A stretch of DNA of 64,000 nucleotides from Cognaticolwellia mytili (GTDB lineage: Bacteria > Pseudomonadota > Gammaproteobacteria > Enterobacterales > Alteromonadaceae). Shown here in pieces: positions 35,814 to 45,577 of the stretch. How positions within the stretch are numbered: the first letter of the stretch is position 1; every line of letters starts with the position of its first letter. The notes beneath the pieces are model-generated. The model worked only from the letters and a program-made list of their open reading frames with translations, was not told the origin of the DNA and did no database searches. A program made the position numbers and the translations under genes. The stretch lies in the NCBI RefSeq assembly GCF_002104475.1, contig NZ_NBOF01000003.1, positions 124,001-188,000 of the forward strand, given 5' to 3'.

Positions 35814-36286
35814 TAGTCGTTAATTGTCACACCAGTTGGAGATATTTGATAAACCGTAATTGCTTCTGTGACTGAATTTACATCAAACTCTTCTTGCTGC
35901 TCTTGTGCCGTGTAAGCTAAATATTTTTTTGATTGTGCTAAATCAAGTGGCAAAGCTTGTAACTTCCCTGTGGCGTAAGCCGTTTTTCCTAGTGATGTCA
36001 TGGGGAACACCATATCGCCATCACGTACTTTGATTCGCAATGTTTGAAACTTTTTGTCTGATGCTAATTCCATCCAACATCCTCTTTTTTTGCAAACTTT
36101 TACAATAGCTCCTTTGACCGTTACATCGGTATCCATAAACTTTGTCGGCGACGCTAAAATGGCTGATATTTCGGCTAAATGCTTCATATCAGCACCCTTG
36201 CCATAGTTTTGTTCTGCATGAGCGGTATTTGTTAATGAGAAAATACTGCTCAATATCATAACGATAATAATTTTTAAACCTGACAT
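35813..36286 (-). CDS. Periplasmic DUF4920-like protein
   Basis: A 157-residue exported protein: signal peptide ending ANTAHAEQ, then an OB-like domain with VTVKGAIVKVCKKRGCWMEL, the CxxxGCW motif typical of DUF4920. The two cysteines could bind metal or form a disulfide. It sits 65 bp after the multihaem cytochrome gene and is coupled to the PepSY gene. Function in the family is not established; a role in redox or metal handling is suggested by the neighbours. Confidence 0.72.
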   Translation of the reverse strand: MSGLKIIIVMILSSIFSLTNTAHAEQNYGKGADMKHLAEISAILASPTKFMDTDVTVKGAIVKVCKKRGCWMELASDKKFQTLRIKVRDGDMVFPMTSLGKTAYATGKLQALPLDLAQSKKYLAYTAQEQQEEFDVNSVTEAITVYQISPTGVTIND

Positions 36287-36351
36287 TTTTGTTTCCTTAT
36301 TTATTTAGACGTTTGAGGAAGATTAATTTTATCTTAATTCTAGCGTTTCGT

Positions 36352-39303
36352 TTATTCATTAAAAATTTCTTGAACTTGCAGTAATTCAATGACCTCAGGC
36401 TCAGGAATATTCTCCATGGGAAATGCACTACGTACTTGCTCAGTTAACGCTTTGGCAAATACTTGATATAACACCCGAGTTTTTACGGTAATCGGGTATT
36501 GAATATTACTCGGTAATTGATAGCTTTCTTGTCGGGTTTGGCCTGATTTAATACGGGTATCTTGACTAAGTTTTACATAGCGCCAAAAACGTAAACCTAC
36601 AGGCTTATCATCTTTATCAACGCCAATTTTAATAAAACGTCGGGCGTCTTTGGGAATGTAACCATTGTTCATGACACCAGAGCTAAAAGCTTCCTTGCCG
36701 TTGGCATCAGTTGCAATAACTTCCAGCCACACTTGGCGCCTAGCACCGCCGGGCATGTCGTGGCCAGAATTAGCATTGGTAACATTAGCGGTGAAAGTAT
36801 CACCTTGTTTTTCAACTGATAGCGTTAAAGCGGTTTTTAGTATGTCGATACTAAGCTTCTTATGCTCAGGATTACGCATGCCAGTGAAGTAGTAATTACC
36901 ACCAGCAAAATGATGTGAGCGCATATTACTTTTTATCGGTCCGTCATCAGTTGATTGACCCGCTACTTTGTTGTCAAAATTAGTGACATCTTGAGTCATA
37001 TGACAATCGATACAGGTTTTGTGTTGGCTTGGGTCATCAGGTGAGTTAAAAGGGGATGCTAACCATTCGCCAAAGTTGTCGTTTATTTTCGCACCGGGAC
37101 CTGAGGTGAACTCGTTATGACAAGTAGCACAGTACAGTGAGCTTTGATAAAGCTCAGGCTTTGAATACGATACTTTATGGGCATTAGGTGCAGCATTAAT
37201 TTGCTTCTTAGCTAACCACTGTAAAAACTGGTTATTACTGTCTTCAAAAATATAGCTTTGGCGATCTTTAATATTAACGGTTAAGTCAGTATTACCACCT
37301 GCGTCTTCAGCTTCAGTAACGCGGTGACAAAATACACAGCCAGTACCACGTTCGTTAACCGGTGTACCATGTTGATAAGCCGTGTTTAATGATGCGGCAT
37401 TTTTTTCCCACATATCACCGAACTCAGTTAATGGGGAGTTATCATTGTTGATGACCATTTGTGGTGTATGGCAACCTCGACACAGCACCCTAAACTCTTC
37501 TCCCTCTATTTCAGCAGCCACATTCTCTTGGTAACGATAGTAGGGATGGTCCATGTTCATACCATGATTTGAATCGGCCCATTGGTCGTAAATGGTGCTA
37601 TGGCAGTCTTTACATTGTGCTGAGTTTAGCCATTCTTTCGGGTGAGCATACTTTTTGTCGTCATCTAATTTTAACCAAGTAGACAGGTAAGGTAAGTTTT
37701 CTTGTGTTCGTACATAGCTATTTAACGCCCCCATCATTTTTGCGACAGCAACAGGAGGATTTAACATATCAATAGCCATTATGGTTTCTTCGGTGGCAGG
37801 ATCTGCGCCCATACCGCCTTGAGTTTTTTGAATCATATCAATATAAGCCGCAACAGGGTCGCCAGCGATCATTTTGTAGGTATCAACATGACCTGTGGTG
37901 GCATTGGAAAACTTATCTTTGGTTGCATCTTCCATTAGCTGTTTATTAGTGAAATTAAAACCGTCGAAATGGCAAGAATTACAGCTCATCCAAAAATCAC
38001 CGGCCATTGGATGGTCTTTATTTTTTTTGCTGTTGGCTTGATTGAATAAGGTTTTACCTAAACGAACTTGTGCAGGTAATGGGTCGTGGCTGACGAGATC
38101 GGCAAAGTTTGCTTGTTTAAGTTTTAGCTTGGCAAAAGGGCCAATGGCACCGGTATCAAAAGTGGCAATATTTAATGACATGGCGTTTTGTACAAACAAG
38201 ACTTGGCCGTCGATAAGCAGGCCTTTAGGGTTATCACCCGGGACATTACGATATATTTGCGTGACTTTAGCACCGCCTTGCACTTTCTTGCGACGATGAC
38301 GTCTTTTTTTCTTTTTTGAGTTTTTCTTTTGCAAAGCTTTCTTTTTGGTTAGTTCTCTGGATAAGTCAAAGACCATTAAGTCTTCTGATCCCGCTAATGA
38401 AATAATGACTTTTTTGCCATCATCATTAAAAAGTATGTCATGTGGATTTGAAACAATACGGACTTTATTGCCACTTTCAATAATATTAATCTGTTTAAAT
38501 AATTGTTTACGTTGCTCGGTAATTTCTTGTTCTTTTCCCGGCGTTAAATCGATAAGTGATACGGCTGGAAAAACACTGGACTGAAACTGAAAGTCATGGC
38601 CGAAAGACCACAATACGTGCGGTAACCAAGCGGTAGAACCATCTGGACTAATGGCGATATTATCGAGTAAGCGTGGCTTACCTTGCGGTACTGATTTTGT
38701 CTCGTTACTTGCTGTATCAATCAATTGAATAACACGACTTAATGCTGGCGTAGCGTGATTAACATCATAAATAGATACTTGGCCAGATAAGCTATGGCTA
38801 ACGAGCAATCGACCATCGTCGGTCAAAGCTAAGCCACGTGGCGTTGGTTCAGTTGTTACCGTATTGGTGATATCGCCATCTAACGAAATGGTAAGTAATT
38901 TATTGTCTTTGAAACTGGTGAGATAAAATTGTTGCTTTTTTTTATCAAATATAACGCCAAAAGGGCGGGCAGGGACATCAATAACCTTTCTTACTTTCAG
39001 TGAATTGGCATCAAGCAGTAGCGCTTTATTATTTTGAAAGTCACTGGCGAGGATAAGGTTTTTTTCTTCAGCCAGCGCGAGCCGACGAATATCTCGCCCA
39101 ATGGTATTTTCAATAATTATTTTGCCGCTATCTCGGTTGATAATAGAAACACTACCGGCATCAAAATTAGCGCTGAAGATGTGACTTTTATCTTGATTAA
39201 AACTCATTGAACTACTTTTTTCTGTCGCCAAACTGGCAAGCGGAAATAGCTGAGAAAAAAGAACTATAAGTAGAAAAAATGGCCACTTTTGGCGTGTTAA
39301 CAT
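36352..39303 (-). CDS. Beta-propeller / six-haem cytochrome c
   Basis: A 983-residue exported protein. After the signal peptide, residues about 35-390 form a YncE-like seven-bladed propeller. A very basic insert (KKNSKKKKRRHRRKK) lies near residues 320-342. Six CxxCH haem sites follow: CNSCH (about 440), CKDCH (565), CRGCH (607), CVFCH (656), CATCH (727) and CIDCH (765). The segment around the last five recalls the multihaem family of cytochrome c554-type proteins. A C-terminal beta domain (about 830-983) ends the chain. The next gene encodes a b-type-like membrane protein that could feed it electrons. Substrate unknown. Confidence 0.85.
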   Translation of the reverse strand: MLTRQKWPFFLLIVLFSQLFPLASLATEKSSSMSFNQDKSHIFSANFDAGSVSIINRDSGKIIIENTIGRDIRRLALAEEKNLILASDFQNNKALLLDANSLKVRKVIDVPARPFGVIFDKKKQQFYLTSFKDNKLLTISLDGDITNTVTTEPTPRGLALTDDGRLLVSHSLSGQVSIYDVNHATPALSRVIQLIDTASNETKSVPQGKPRLLDNIAISPDGSTAWLPHVLWSFGHDFQFQSSVFPAVSLIDLTPGKEQEITEQRKQLFKQINIIESGNKVRIVSNPHDILFNDDGKKVIISLAGSEDLMVFDLSRELTKKKALQKKNSKKKKRRHRRKKVQGGAKVTQIYRNVPGDNPKGLLIDGQVLFVQNAMSLNIATFDTGAIGPFAKLKLKQANFADLVSHDPLPAQVRLGKTLFNQANSKKNKDHPMAGDFWMSCNSCHFDGFNFTNKQLMEDATKDKFSNATTGHVDTYKMIAGDPVAAYIDMIQKTQGGMGADPATEETIMAIDMLNPPVAVAKMMGALNSYVRTQENLPYLSTWLKLDDDKKYAHPKEWLNSAQCKDCHSTIYDQWADSNHGMNMDHPYYRYQENVAAEIEGEEFRVLCRGCHTPQMVINNDNSPLTEFGDMWEKNAASLNTAYQHGTPVNERGTGCVFCHRVTEAEDAGGNTDLTVNIKDRQSYIFEDSNNQFLQWLAKKQINAAPNAHKVSYSKPELYQSSLYCATCHNEFTSGPGAKINDNFGEWLASPFNSPDDPSQHKTCIDCHMTQDVTNFDNKVAGQSTDDGPIKSNMRSHHFAGGNYYFTGMRNPEHKKLSIDILKTALTLSVEKQGDTFTANVTNANSGHDMPGGARRQVWLEVIATDANGKEAFSSGVMNNGYIPKDARRFIKIGVDKDDKPVGLRFWRYVKLSQDTRIKSGQTRQESYQLPSNIQYPITVKTRVLYQVFAKALTEQVRSAFPMENIPEPEVIELLQVQEIFNE

Positions 39304-39359
39304 TGCTGTTCCGAATTTGTTAATTGAGACATTTGGTTAGGTAAAAATACAACACATGA

Positions 39360-39851
39360 TTACTTTCTAAAGTTCAAAATGCTCCATCGTAATGCGTGTC
39401 TAAAAACTAATGGTGCTAATAGCCAAGAAGAATAAAAATGTAGCTCCTGGAGTAGCCAACCGATATCGTTTCCTGTATTGCCATAGAAAAACAAGTAGAA
39501 GCCACTCAACGTACAGATCACGAGTAGCCATTCTACAGCAGTGCCTGTTTGGCGAAGGAAGCTTTTTTTACTGCGCACAAGCAGTTTACGATGTGAACTC
39601 CAAAAAGCACCCACAACAATGCTAAATAAGGTTGCGCCAACAAGCATATGAGCGGGCAATAACCAACGTGATATTTGCCAACTCAGTTCAAGTTTATCCC
39701 AGAGTAAGACACCACTAATAAACATCAGATACAGTAAAAATTCGGCCGACTTATGACGGTAGGCAAGTTGTTTCCACCATGTTGATATTGTTATTGCAGG
39801 TGGCTTGGTAACTGTTGAAGTCTCTATGCTAATCATATCTTTAATCTTCAC
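39360..39851 (-). CDS. Cytochrome b561-like membrane protein
   Basis: A 163-residue protein with four predicted membrane helices and His residues placed as in b-type cytochromes: LPAHMLVGATLF, SSHRKLLV, QELHFYSSWLLAPLVFRHALRW. It resembles small cytochrome b561/DUF4405 proteins that bind two haems and pass electrons from quinol to periplasmic partners. It lies 56 bp before the multihaem cytochrome gene in the same direction. Haem binding is likely but not certain. Confidence 0.72.
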   Translation of the reverse strand: MKIKDMISIETSTVTKPPAITISTWWKQLAYRHKSAEFLLYLMFISGVLLWDKLELSWQISRWLLPAHMLVGATLFSIVVGAFWSSHRKLLVRSKKSFLRQTGTAVEWLLVICTLSGFYLFFYGNTGNDIGWLLQELHFYSSWLLAPLVFRHALRWSILNFRK

Positions 39852-39972
39852 TGCTGAGTGCCGTATTTAGTAGTGTATTTAACGGCAAAAGCAGCGAGGT
39901 AATATCCGCTGCTTTATCTACGCACTATATGCGCTTAATCTACATGTTAATGGTCATTTTTGACCTAAACGG

Positions 39973-42021
39973 TTACTGAATACTGACTTTATTTGCCATG
40001 ACCGCTGCTGTGCCGTATTTGCCACCTGCAGCAATGATTTGGTGCACGCCATCTTCATCAGTATCAGTGTTATTACTGCCTTTGATAACCAATTCACCGG
40101 TATCACCAATTGGCTCGGCAAGTTGCATAGCGCCATTAATTACGGTGCTAAACCAATTAACATAACGCGTGGTTAATGTTGTTAGTTCAAAAGCTGGGTT
40201 ATGCTCACCTTCTTCATTTTTAAGGTGCAAAATTGCTTCACGTAATCCACCAGAAATAGCCGCGGCGGTATATGGCGTATGCTCGGTTGCTTGGCCTAGG
40301 TTGGTTGCCCAAGTTTTAAGATTTTTATCAAACATGTGCTTTTCAACGGCAAGATAAATGCTACGCGCTGCGGCTTTATATTTGTTATCTTTGGTGGCCA
40401 AAAATGCTGAAACTAAGCCGCGAATTGTGGCAAATTGAGCATCTAAGGAAACGTTACTGTCTTGAGTGACTTTTTTACCTAAAGTTGCACCGTCAACCAC
40501 TAATCCTTTTGGAGTAATTAATTGCGCTAAGATGAAATCAGCTTGTGCTTTAATCATGCTAAGTGCCTGCTTGCCTGCCGGCGTTTTCAAATTGACTGAA
40601 CCAGAGTCTGCTGATGCATAACCAACAGGCAGAGCGTCTTTTGCACGTTGATAAATAGTTAAAGCCACAATTGAATAAGCAGCATCATAACTGTCAACAT
40701 AATTTCCTTGAACATAGCTTCCTTGTTTGCCTTGGTAGTCTGTCACGAAACTACCGTGGGTTTTATTAAAATGCAATGCTGATAAGTTTTTAAAGACTAA
40801 ATTCGATAGGTTATTCGCTAAAGAAAATGCATCGTCGCTGACAATATCATTAGCTGGGCTGTTATCGGTATTTACTGTTGGTGCTTTTGCAAAAGGTGCG
40901 CCGTCAAATACCGCTAGCATTGCCGAATTTTGCCCGCTATTTGCCACACGTTGGTCAGTGAAGGCGAAAAACTCTGCCAATGGCCATAGCATTTGCCATG
41001 TATCGCGCAAGGTTGAACGACCATCAGTAACTTTCAACTTACCAAGAGCATTAACACCATTTCTTTTTGTTTCGCTAACCGCCACTTTATGTGGAAACCA
41101 AATTGCGCCTTGTTCTGGTGAGTAATCAGGGCCAAAATTTATGCCTAGGGCTTTACCGTTGTAAGCCAGTTGATTTTGCATGATGATAAGTTTGTCGATA
41201 GACATTTCCGTTAACATCATGCCATTAAAACCATCAGCAGCAGAAACACCTAAGCTGTGCACACCGTCTTGATCCATTATTGCCGAGTTAGCTTCAACTT
41301 CGTCATCAGTTTCAGTGATATGCATACCACCTAAGAAATCTTGTGACCACATCACTTCTTTTAAAAATATTGCGCCAATAGCAGCAGGATTAATGCTTTT
41401 ATCGAAACTATCACTGTTCCACGCCAGTGTTTTGTAGTCATGTACGTATGCCGGTGTAACACTGATAATGGTTTTATCTTCACCTTTCGCGGTGGTGATA
41501 TCTAATGTTTCTGCTTCGTCTACGCTAGTATCAGGTTGGGCAACAAACTCAGGATTACCAGACATATAAGGTAGCGATAACGGATAAACATTTTTAGGCA
41601 CGTCTGATTGGCTTAAGCCAACAGCGTTTGCCATGAGGCTAATACGTTTTGCAAGTTGTTCAGTATTACCGCCACGTTTAAGGTTTAGCGGACCGTTAGC
41701 TAAGTGAGGGCCCATGGTCGATTGATAATTTAAGGCGTACATGGCTTCTTCTGAATACTCATAGCTTTCGATGCCAGCAGAAAAATCAAATGGCGTAGGG
41801 CTATTTGCTGTGGTTGGGTCAAGAATGTCTAAATCTAAACCTAGCGCCTCCGCTAGTGGCTCGCCAGATAATTCAAATTCGGTATAGGCTAAAAAGTTAC
41901 TCGCAGGATTATGGCTTTTATCGATGAGCTTAATTTGTGCGGCACTAATTGCGCTTGAAAATAAGGTTGCGCTTGAGCATAAAGTCGCAATGACTGCGAG
42001 ATGTAATACCGATTTTTTCAC
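39973..42021 (-). CDS. Large periplasmic protein of unknown function
   Basis: A 682-residue protein when started at the GTG at 42021, which has AAAGGA upstream and gives a clean signal peptide (KKSVLHLAVIATLCSSATLFSSA); an upstream ATG would add 17 residues. The body is soluble, acidic and helical in its second half, with repeated Tyr/Ala helices (DAAYSIVALTIYQRAKDAL, YKAAARSIYLAVEKHMF) that might form an alpha/alpha toroid. The end, DTDEDGVHQIIAAGGKYGTAAVMANK, resembles a calcium-binding loop. It is 121 bp before the b561-like gene on the same strand and may be part of the cytochrome system. No family recognised. Confidence 0.6.
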   Translation of the reverse strand: MKKSVLHLAVIATLCSSATLFSSAISAAQIKLIDKSHNPASNFLAYTEFELSGEPLAEALGLDLDILDPTTANSPTPFDFSAGIESYEYSEEAMYALNYQSTMGPHLANGPLNLKRGGNTEQLAKRISLMANAVGLSQSDVPKNVYPLSLPYMSGNPEFVAQPDTSVDEAETLDITTAKGEDKTIISVTPAYVHDYKTLAWNSDSFDKSINPAAIGAIFLKEVMWSQDFLGGMHITETDDEVEANSAIMDQDGVHSLGVSAADGFNGMMLTEMSIDKLIIMQNQLAYNGKALGINFGPDYSPEQGAIWFPHKVAVSETKRNGVNALGKLKVTDGRSTLRDTWQMLWPLAEFFAFTDQRVANSGQNSAMLAVFDGAPFAKAPTVNTDNSPANDIVSDDAFSLANNLSNLVFKNLSALHFNKTHGSFVTDYQGKQGSYVQGNYVDSYDAAYSIVALTIYQRAKDALPVGYASADSGSVNLKTPAGKQALSMIKAQADFILAQLITPKGLVVDGATLGKKVTQDSNVSLDAQFATIRGLVSAFLATKDNKYKAAARSIYLAVEKHMFDKNLKTWATNLGQATEHTPYTAAAISGGLREAILHLKNEEGEHNPAFELTTLTTRYVNWFSTVINGAMQLAEPIGDTGELVIKGSNNTDTDEDGVHQIIAAGGKYGTAAVMANKVSIQ

Positions 42022-42258
42022 TTGTAATCCTTTAAATTCGCTTTTTAGACGATGAGTAAATATTGCCGCCATGTTAACGCATTTACTTTTTCATTAAAAG
42101 TAATGCGACTAATTCTTATTTGTGTTAACTATTCTAGATCAAAGAGGATTTAGTTAGTGTAAATAATTGTAATTTTGCCATTGAATAGCAGCTATTTAAT
42201 CTTTACATTTGCGAAACACTTTACCTGCTCATAGATCATTGATGGGGTTATTGATTAA

Positions 42259-42471
42259 AGAGCTATTGCTTTTGGTAACGATTACACCGGGTTTGATAAT
42301 GTTGGTATTGAGGTACTAAATGTTGGCTTCGATGACGGAGAAGATGAAGTAGATGAAGTAGATTTATTAATCAGTTATGACTTTGGTAGCGATATAACGG
42401 TTGAGTTAACTTTTCATCATATGCACGACGATGGCGACATGGCACTTGCTACGTTTAATATTGCGTTTTAA
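42259..42471 (+). pseudogene. Remnant of an outer-membrane porin (C-terminus only)
   Basis: An open frame on the plus strand reads FGNDYTGFDNVGIEVLNVGF and later VDLLISYDFGSDITVELTFH, closing with LATFNIAF before a TAA. Alternating residues and a final Phe are typical of the last strands of a porin. A stop codon lies just upstream, with no start codon or ribosome site and no frame continuing further 5'. It is therefore the tail of a deleted gene. It is not the same sequence as the intact porin at 44.4 kb. The bases from 42022 to 42258 show nothing else recognisable. Confidence 0.6.
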
Positions 42472-42479
42472 TTAGTAAG

Positions 42480-43748
42480 CTAAACGTCTTCATAATTAAG
42501 GTGTACAGCTTGATTTCTACCATTTGACTTCGCTTGATAAAGTGCCTGATCTGCCGCGCTCATCATTTTTTTCATTGTCGTATCATTGTCGTAAGGTGTT
42601 AGTGTAGAACCTATGCTACAAGTGAGCTTAATATCAGCGTTTTCAGATATTTTAATATTACTAACATCGGTTAATATTTGTTCGGTAAATTTTTGTAATT
42701 CTTCATTCGATATATCTTGTAAAATTATCGCAAATTCTTCACCACCGATTCTGGCGTGGAAGTCTTGGTTACTTCTAAGCGCAAGGTTTACCGTATTTAC
42801 TACTGCTTTTAAACATTCATCACCCATATCATGTCCGTAGGTGTCATTAACATTTTTAAAGTAATCTAGATCGTAAATGAGTAAGGCAACTGGCCTATTC
42901 ACTTGGGATTGACTATTAAATAGTGCTTGGGCAAACTCCTCAAAGTGTCGACGATTAGCAATTGAAGTGAGGGAGTCTGTGCGGGCAAGTTGGCTTAAAA
43001 CTGCTGTTCTTTTTTTTACTTTCCGTTCGAGCTCGCTCGATAAATTTAGTGTGCGCTTCAGGGTAACGAACATACATAATAAGCCAATGACAGAAAAAGC
43101 GATGAAAATAACATAGGCATACTGTACTGTTTTTGTTAACTCTTCATCGTCAGTACTTAATGGTATAGTTATATCAATAGCGCCACGCATGTCGCCAACT
43201 TGCCAGTCTTTTTTCGGACTTTCGGGATGTTTATTGTGGCAATCAACACAACTTTGCTCCATAAAAATTGGTTCAGCATGCCTAAGAACATTGGTTTCAC
43301 CGAACATTTCCACACGCTCAAATACATGGTTGTTTTTGCTCAATTTTTGTAGTGCTGTTTTTTGAAAACTATCTTTTGGGCCGCCACTACTTTGTCTACT
43401 TTTAAAAGGGTAATTGCTAAAAGTATGCAGAATGAGTCCTTTTTCCGGTGCTGATATCGCTTCTCCAAGTTCAATAGCAAAAGTTGCAGGGTTTGGAATT
43501 GCGTAAGGCGTATCATGGTATTGCGACTGGACAGAAATATCAGGGTGCGCGCGTAAAGCTGCAACAGCATTTTTACTATAAGAAACTCGAGCTTGGGTTA
43601 TCGTAGAAGCTAAAACTGTTGCAGTACGAGTTGCTAGTGCAGTCGAAGCTGAATACTGTAATTTTTTAATGGCAAATAGGGAAATTACAGCCATTAGCAT
43701 AAAGAGTAAGGTAAATGTGGTGATGGCTTTAATATGAGAAGATTTCAT
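42480..43748 (-). CDS. Diguanylate cyclase with c-haem sensor domain
   Basis: A 422-residue membrane protein that should make cyclic di-GMP. A membrane helix (about 8-28) is followed by a periplasmic domain of the Tll0287/DUF3365 type with a haem site CVDCH near residue 164 and GAIDITIPLS after it. A second helix (about 206-226), a short coiled coil and the GGDEF domain follow; the active loop reads GGEEF near residue 333 and the metal region is LLIYDLDYFKNVND. The ATG at 43748 is preferred over a GTG at 43769. The c-type haem suggests sensing of redox state or a gas. The nearby multihaem cytochrome genes fit such a signal. Confidence 0.88.
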   Translation of the reverse strand: MKSSHIKAITTFTLLFMLMAVISLFAIKKLQYSASTALATRTATVLASTITQARVSYSKNAVAALRAHPDISVQSQYHDTPYAIPNPATFAIELGEAISAPEKGLILHTFSNYPFKSRQSSGGPKDSFQKTALQKLSKNNHVFERVEMFGETNVLRHAEPIFMEQSCVDCHNKHPESPKKDWQVGDMRGAIDITIPLSTDDEELTKTVQYAYVIFIAFSVIGLLCMFVTLKRTLNLSSELERKVKKRTAVLSQLARTDSLTSIANRRHFEEFAQALFNSQSQVNRPVALLIYDLDYFKNVNDTYGHDMGDECLKAVVNTVNLALRSNQDFHARIGGEEFAIILQDISNEELQKFTEQILTDVSNIKISENADIKLTCSIGSTLTPYDNDTTMKKMMSAADQALYQAKSNGRNQAVHLNYEDV

Positions 43749-44378
43749 TATTTGTAGATAATATATCACTTGAGTAAAAGTTAGCTATATCAATAGTAAA
43801 GCACAAAGTAGGAAACTTCCCACCATTTAGCTGCCAATGGTTACATTTATCAATACTTTCGCAAATAAATTGCGCTAGTCAGAGTAAACTTCTAATTCAT
43901 GTTTATCTTTATTGTGCCGTATTTGGCACACTTTTATCAAACTATTGTGTCAACTCTAATGCAAGTAGACCACTCTAATGTCAAAGTTATTTCAATAATA
44001 TTATATTAAACAATAGATTAGTTAATTAATTAATAAATGCTAGTGTTGATTTTGTAATGTAATGTAATGTAATAGCTTAGTATTAAATGAAAAACAGAAA
44101 ATAGAGTTTCCCAATGGATACTCAGCTAATAAAACTAGCCAAGACTTTATGGAAAAAATTGGTATTTACTCTCTATTGCATTGTCGTTAAGAAAGCTGCC
44201 GTAATAAAGCAGTTCAAGCTTGATTGATGGCGAGTAACCTGAGAATTTTCAACATATTTAGCATAGTTATTTGTTTTTTCGCACTTTTTGTTGAGCTAGA
44301 TCTGAAAGAACAGATATAAAATTTTAATTTTTAGTCTACACTCAAGAGCAAGTACATTTGAAAGTGGTCCATATAATG
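43749..44378. other. Long intergenic region before the porin gene
   Basis: About 630 AT-rich bases between divergent genes. They contain four tandem TGTAA units at 44053-44072 and must hold promoters of both flanking genes. No RNA gene, terminator or open frame with a ribosome site was found. Confidence 0.45.
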
Positions 44379-44402
44379 ATGTTTAAAGGGTTTATATTAT
44401 GA
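44379..44402 (+). other. Duplicated start region with short leader frame before the porin
   Basis: The 15 bases GTTTAAAGGGTTTAT occur at 44381-44395 and again at 44404-44418, 23 bases apart. The first copy follows an ATG and gives a seven-codon frame (MFKGFIL), whose TGA overlaps the ATG of the porin gene. The AAAGGG in the first copy serves as the porin ribosome site. It looks like a small tandem duplication of the gene start. Confidence 0.55.
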
Positions 44403-45550
44403 AGTTTAAAGGGTTTATGAATTTTTTTTTATTATGCTTTTTAACTACTAGCTATAGTAGTGTTGCTGAAGAATCTATCACGCTTGAGGAGTTGAAAATA
44501 CAATTTGGTGTTTTACAAAAAAAAATTGCCCAGCTCGAAAAGCAACAATTGGCTAATACTGAATCTCAAGCTAAAGCTAAAAGAGCGCAAGTTGTACGAG
44601 AAAATAAGATCGCTGCTGAAACAGCCAAAAAAACCAATAGTTTGAAAGTTTACGGTACCTTACGTCCTACATTTGGTTATATTGACGAAGGTGGTGAAAC
44701 GCAAGCTGATGTTCGCGATGCACTGTCGCATATAGGTGTAAAAGCAACAAGTGAGATTGATCAAGGCTGGAGCACGACACTACACGGTGAATGGGGTATT
44801 GATCTATCCAATAATGCTGATTTTGGTAAAGCAAGACAAGTATATGTGGCACTAAATAGCCCTATGGGGACTGTTGCTATTGGTAAGCAAAGGCCGGTGC
44901 AGTACTCATTTATTGCTGAATATGTTGATATATTTGATCATGCTAATAGTCCATATGCATATGATGCTGAAAGTGTTTTTTTTGTTGATAACTTACTGAC
45001 CTATAAATATAAATATAATCATTTTACTTGGATGGCTGCGGCACAGTTTAATGGTGATAACGGTGATAACTATAGTGATTTAGTCAATTTAGGTTTTAGT
45101 TATGATGATAAAGGCTTACATGCTGCGGTAACTTATTTAACGCAAGATGCCAATTTTAATGGAAATACTATTGGTGATGATGAAGTGTATGCTGGCGCCT
45201 TGGCGTATGACTTTGATAATGGTCTATATTTAGCGCTCGGCTATCAAGATAAAGAATATCAAAGGGAAAATGGAGAGGCTGACAGAAATGGACACACTGT
45301 TGATTTATCTGCAGCGTACTGGTTAGCAAAAAATTATCGCTTAAAGCTAGGATACTTTGACTTTTCTGATGGTATTGATCATAACTTAAGTCGTGATTTT
45401 GATGGCTTTAATACAACGCTAGAATGGATACCAAAACCCTGGTTAAGATTCCACCTTGAGTACCTAAAACGAGACTTTGAAAATTTGGATGATTTTTCAT
45501 CTCTATCAATAGGTTTTCGTTACGATTTTGCCAAGCAGTGGCAATATTAA
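44399..45550 (+). CDS. Outer-membrane porin with N-terminal coiled coil
   Basis: A 383-residue exported protein. The signal peptide is followed by a short helical segment (LEELKIQFGVLQKKIAQLEK) like the periplasmic coiled coil of DcaP-type and other trimeric porins. The rest is a beta-barrel of the general Gram-negative porin type: LKVYGTLRPTFGYIDEGG, the loop region VAIGKQRPVQYSFIAEYVDI and regular amphipathic strands to the terminal FRYDFAKQWQY. AAAGGG precedes the ATG. The solute-binding protein gene follows after 27 bp, so the two may serve uptake of the same compound, which is unknown. Confidence 0.82.
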   Translation: MKFKGFMNFFLLCFLTTSYSSVAEESITLEELKIQFGVLQKKIAQLEKQQLANTESQAKAKRAQVVRENKIAAETAKKTNSLKVYGTLRPTFGYIDEGGETQADVRDALSHIGVKATSEIDQGWSTTLHGEWGIDLSNNADFGKARQVYVALNSPMGTVAIGKQRPVQYSFIAEYVDIFDHANSPYAYDAESVFFVDNLLTYKYKYNHFTWMAAAQFNGDNGDNYSDLVNLGFSYDDKGLHAAVTYLTQDANFNGNTIGDDEVYAGALAYDFDNGLYLALGYQDKEYQRENGEADRNGHTVDLSAAYWLAKNYRLKLGYFDFSDGIDHNLSRDFDGFNTTLEWIPKPWLRFHLEYLKRDFENLDDFSSLSIGFRYDFAKQWQY

Positions 45551-45577
45551 TTTATGCTGAAAAATTGGTAACGTTTT

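Noticed and set aside
44053-44072. Four TGTAA units upstream of the porin
   Set aside because: Too short and too far (over 320 bp) from the start codon to claim a regulatory role.
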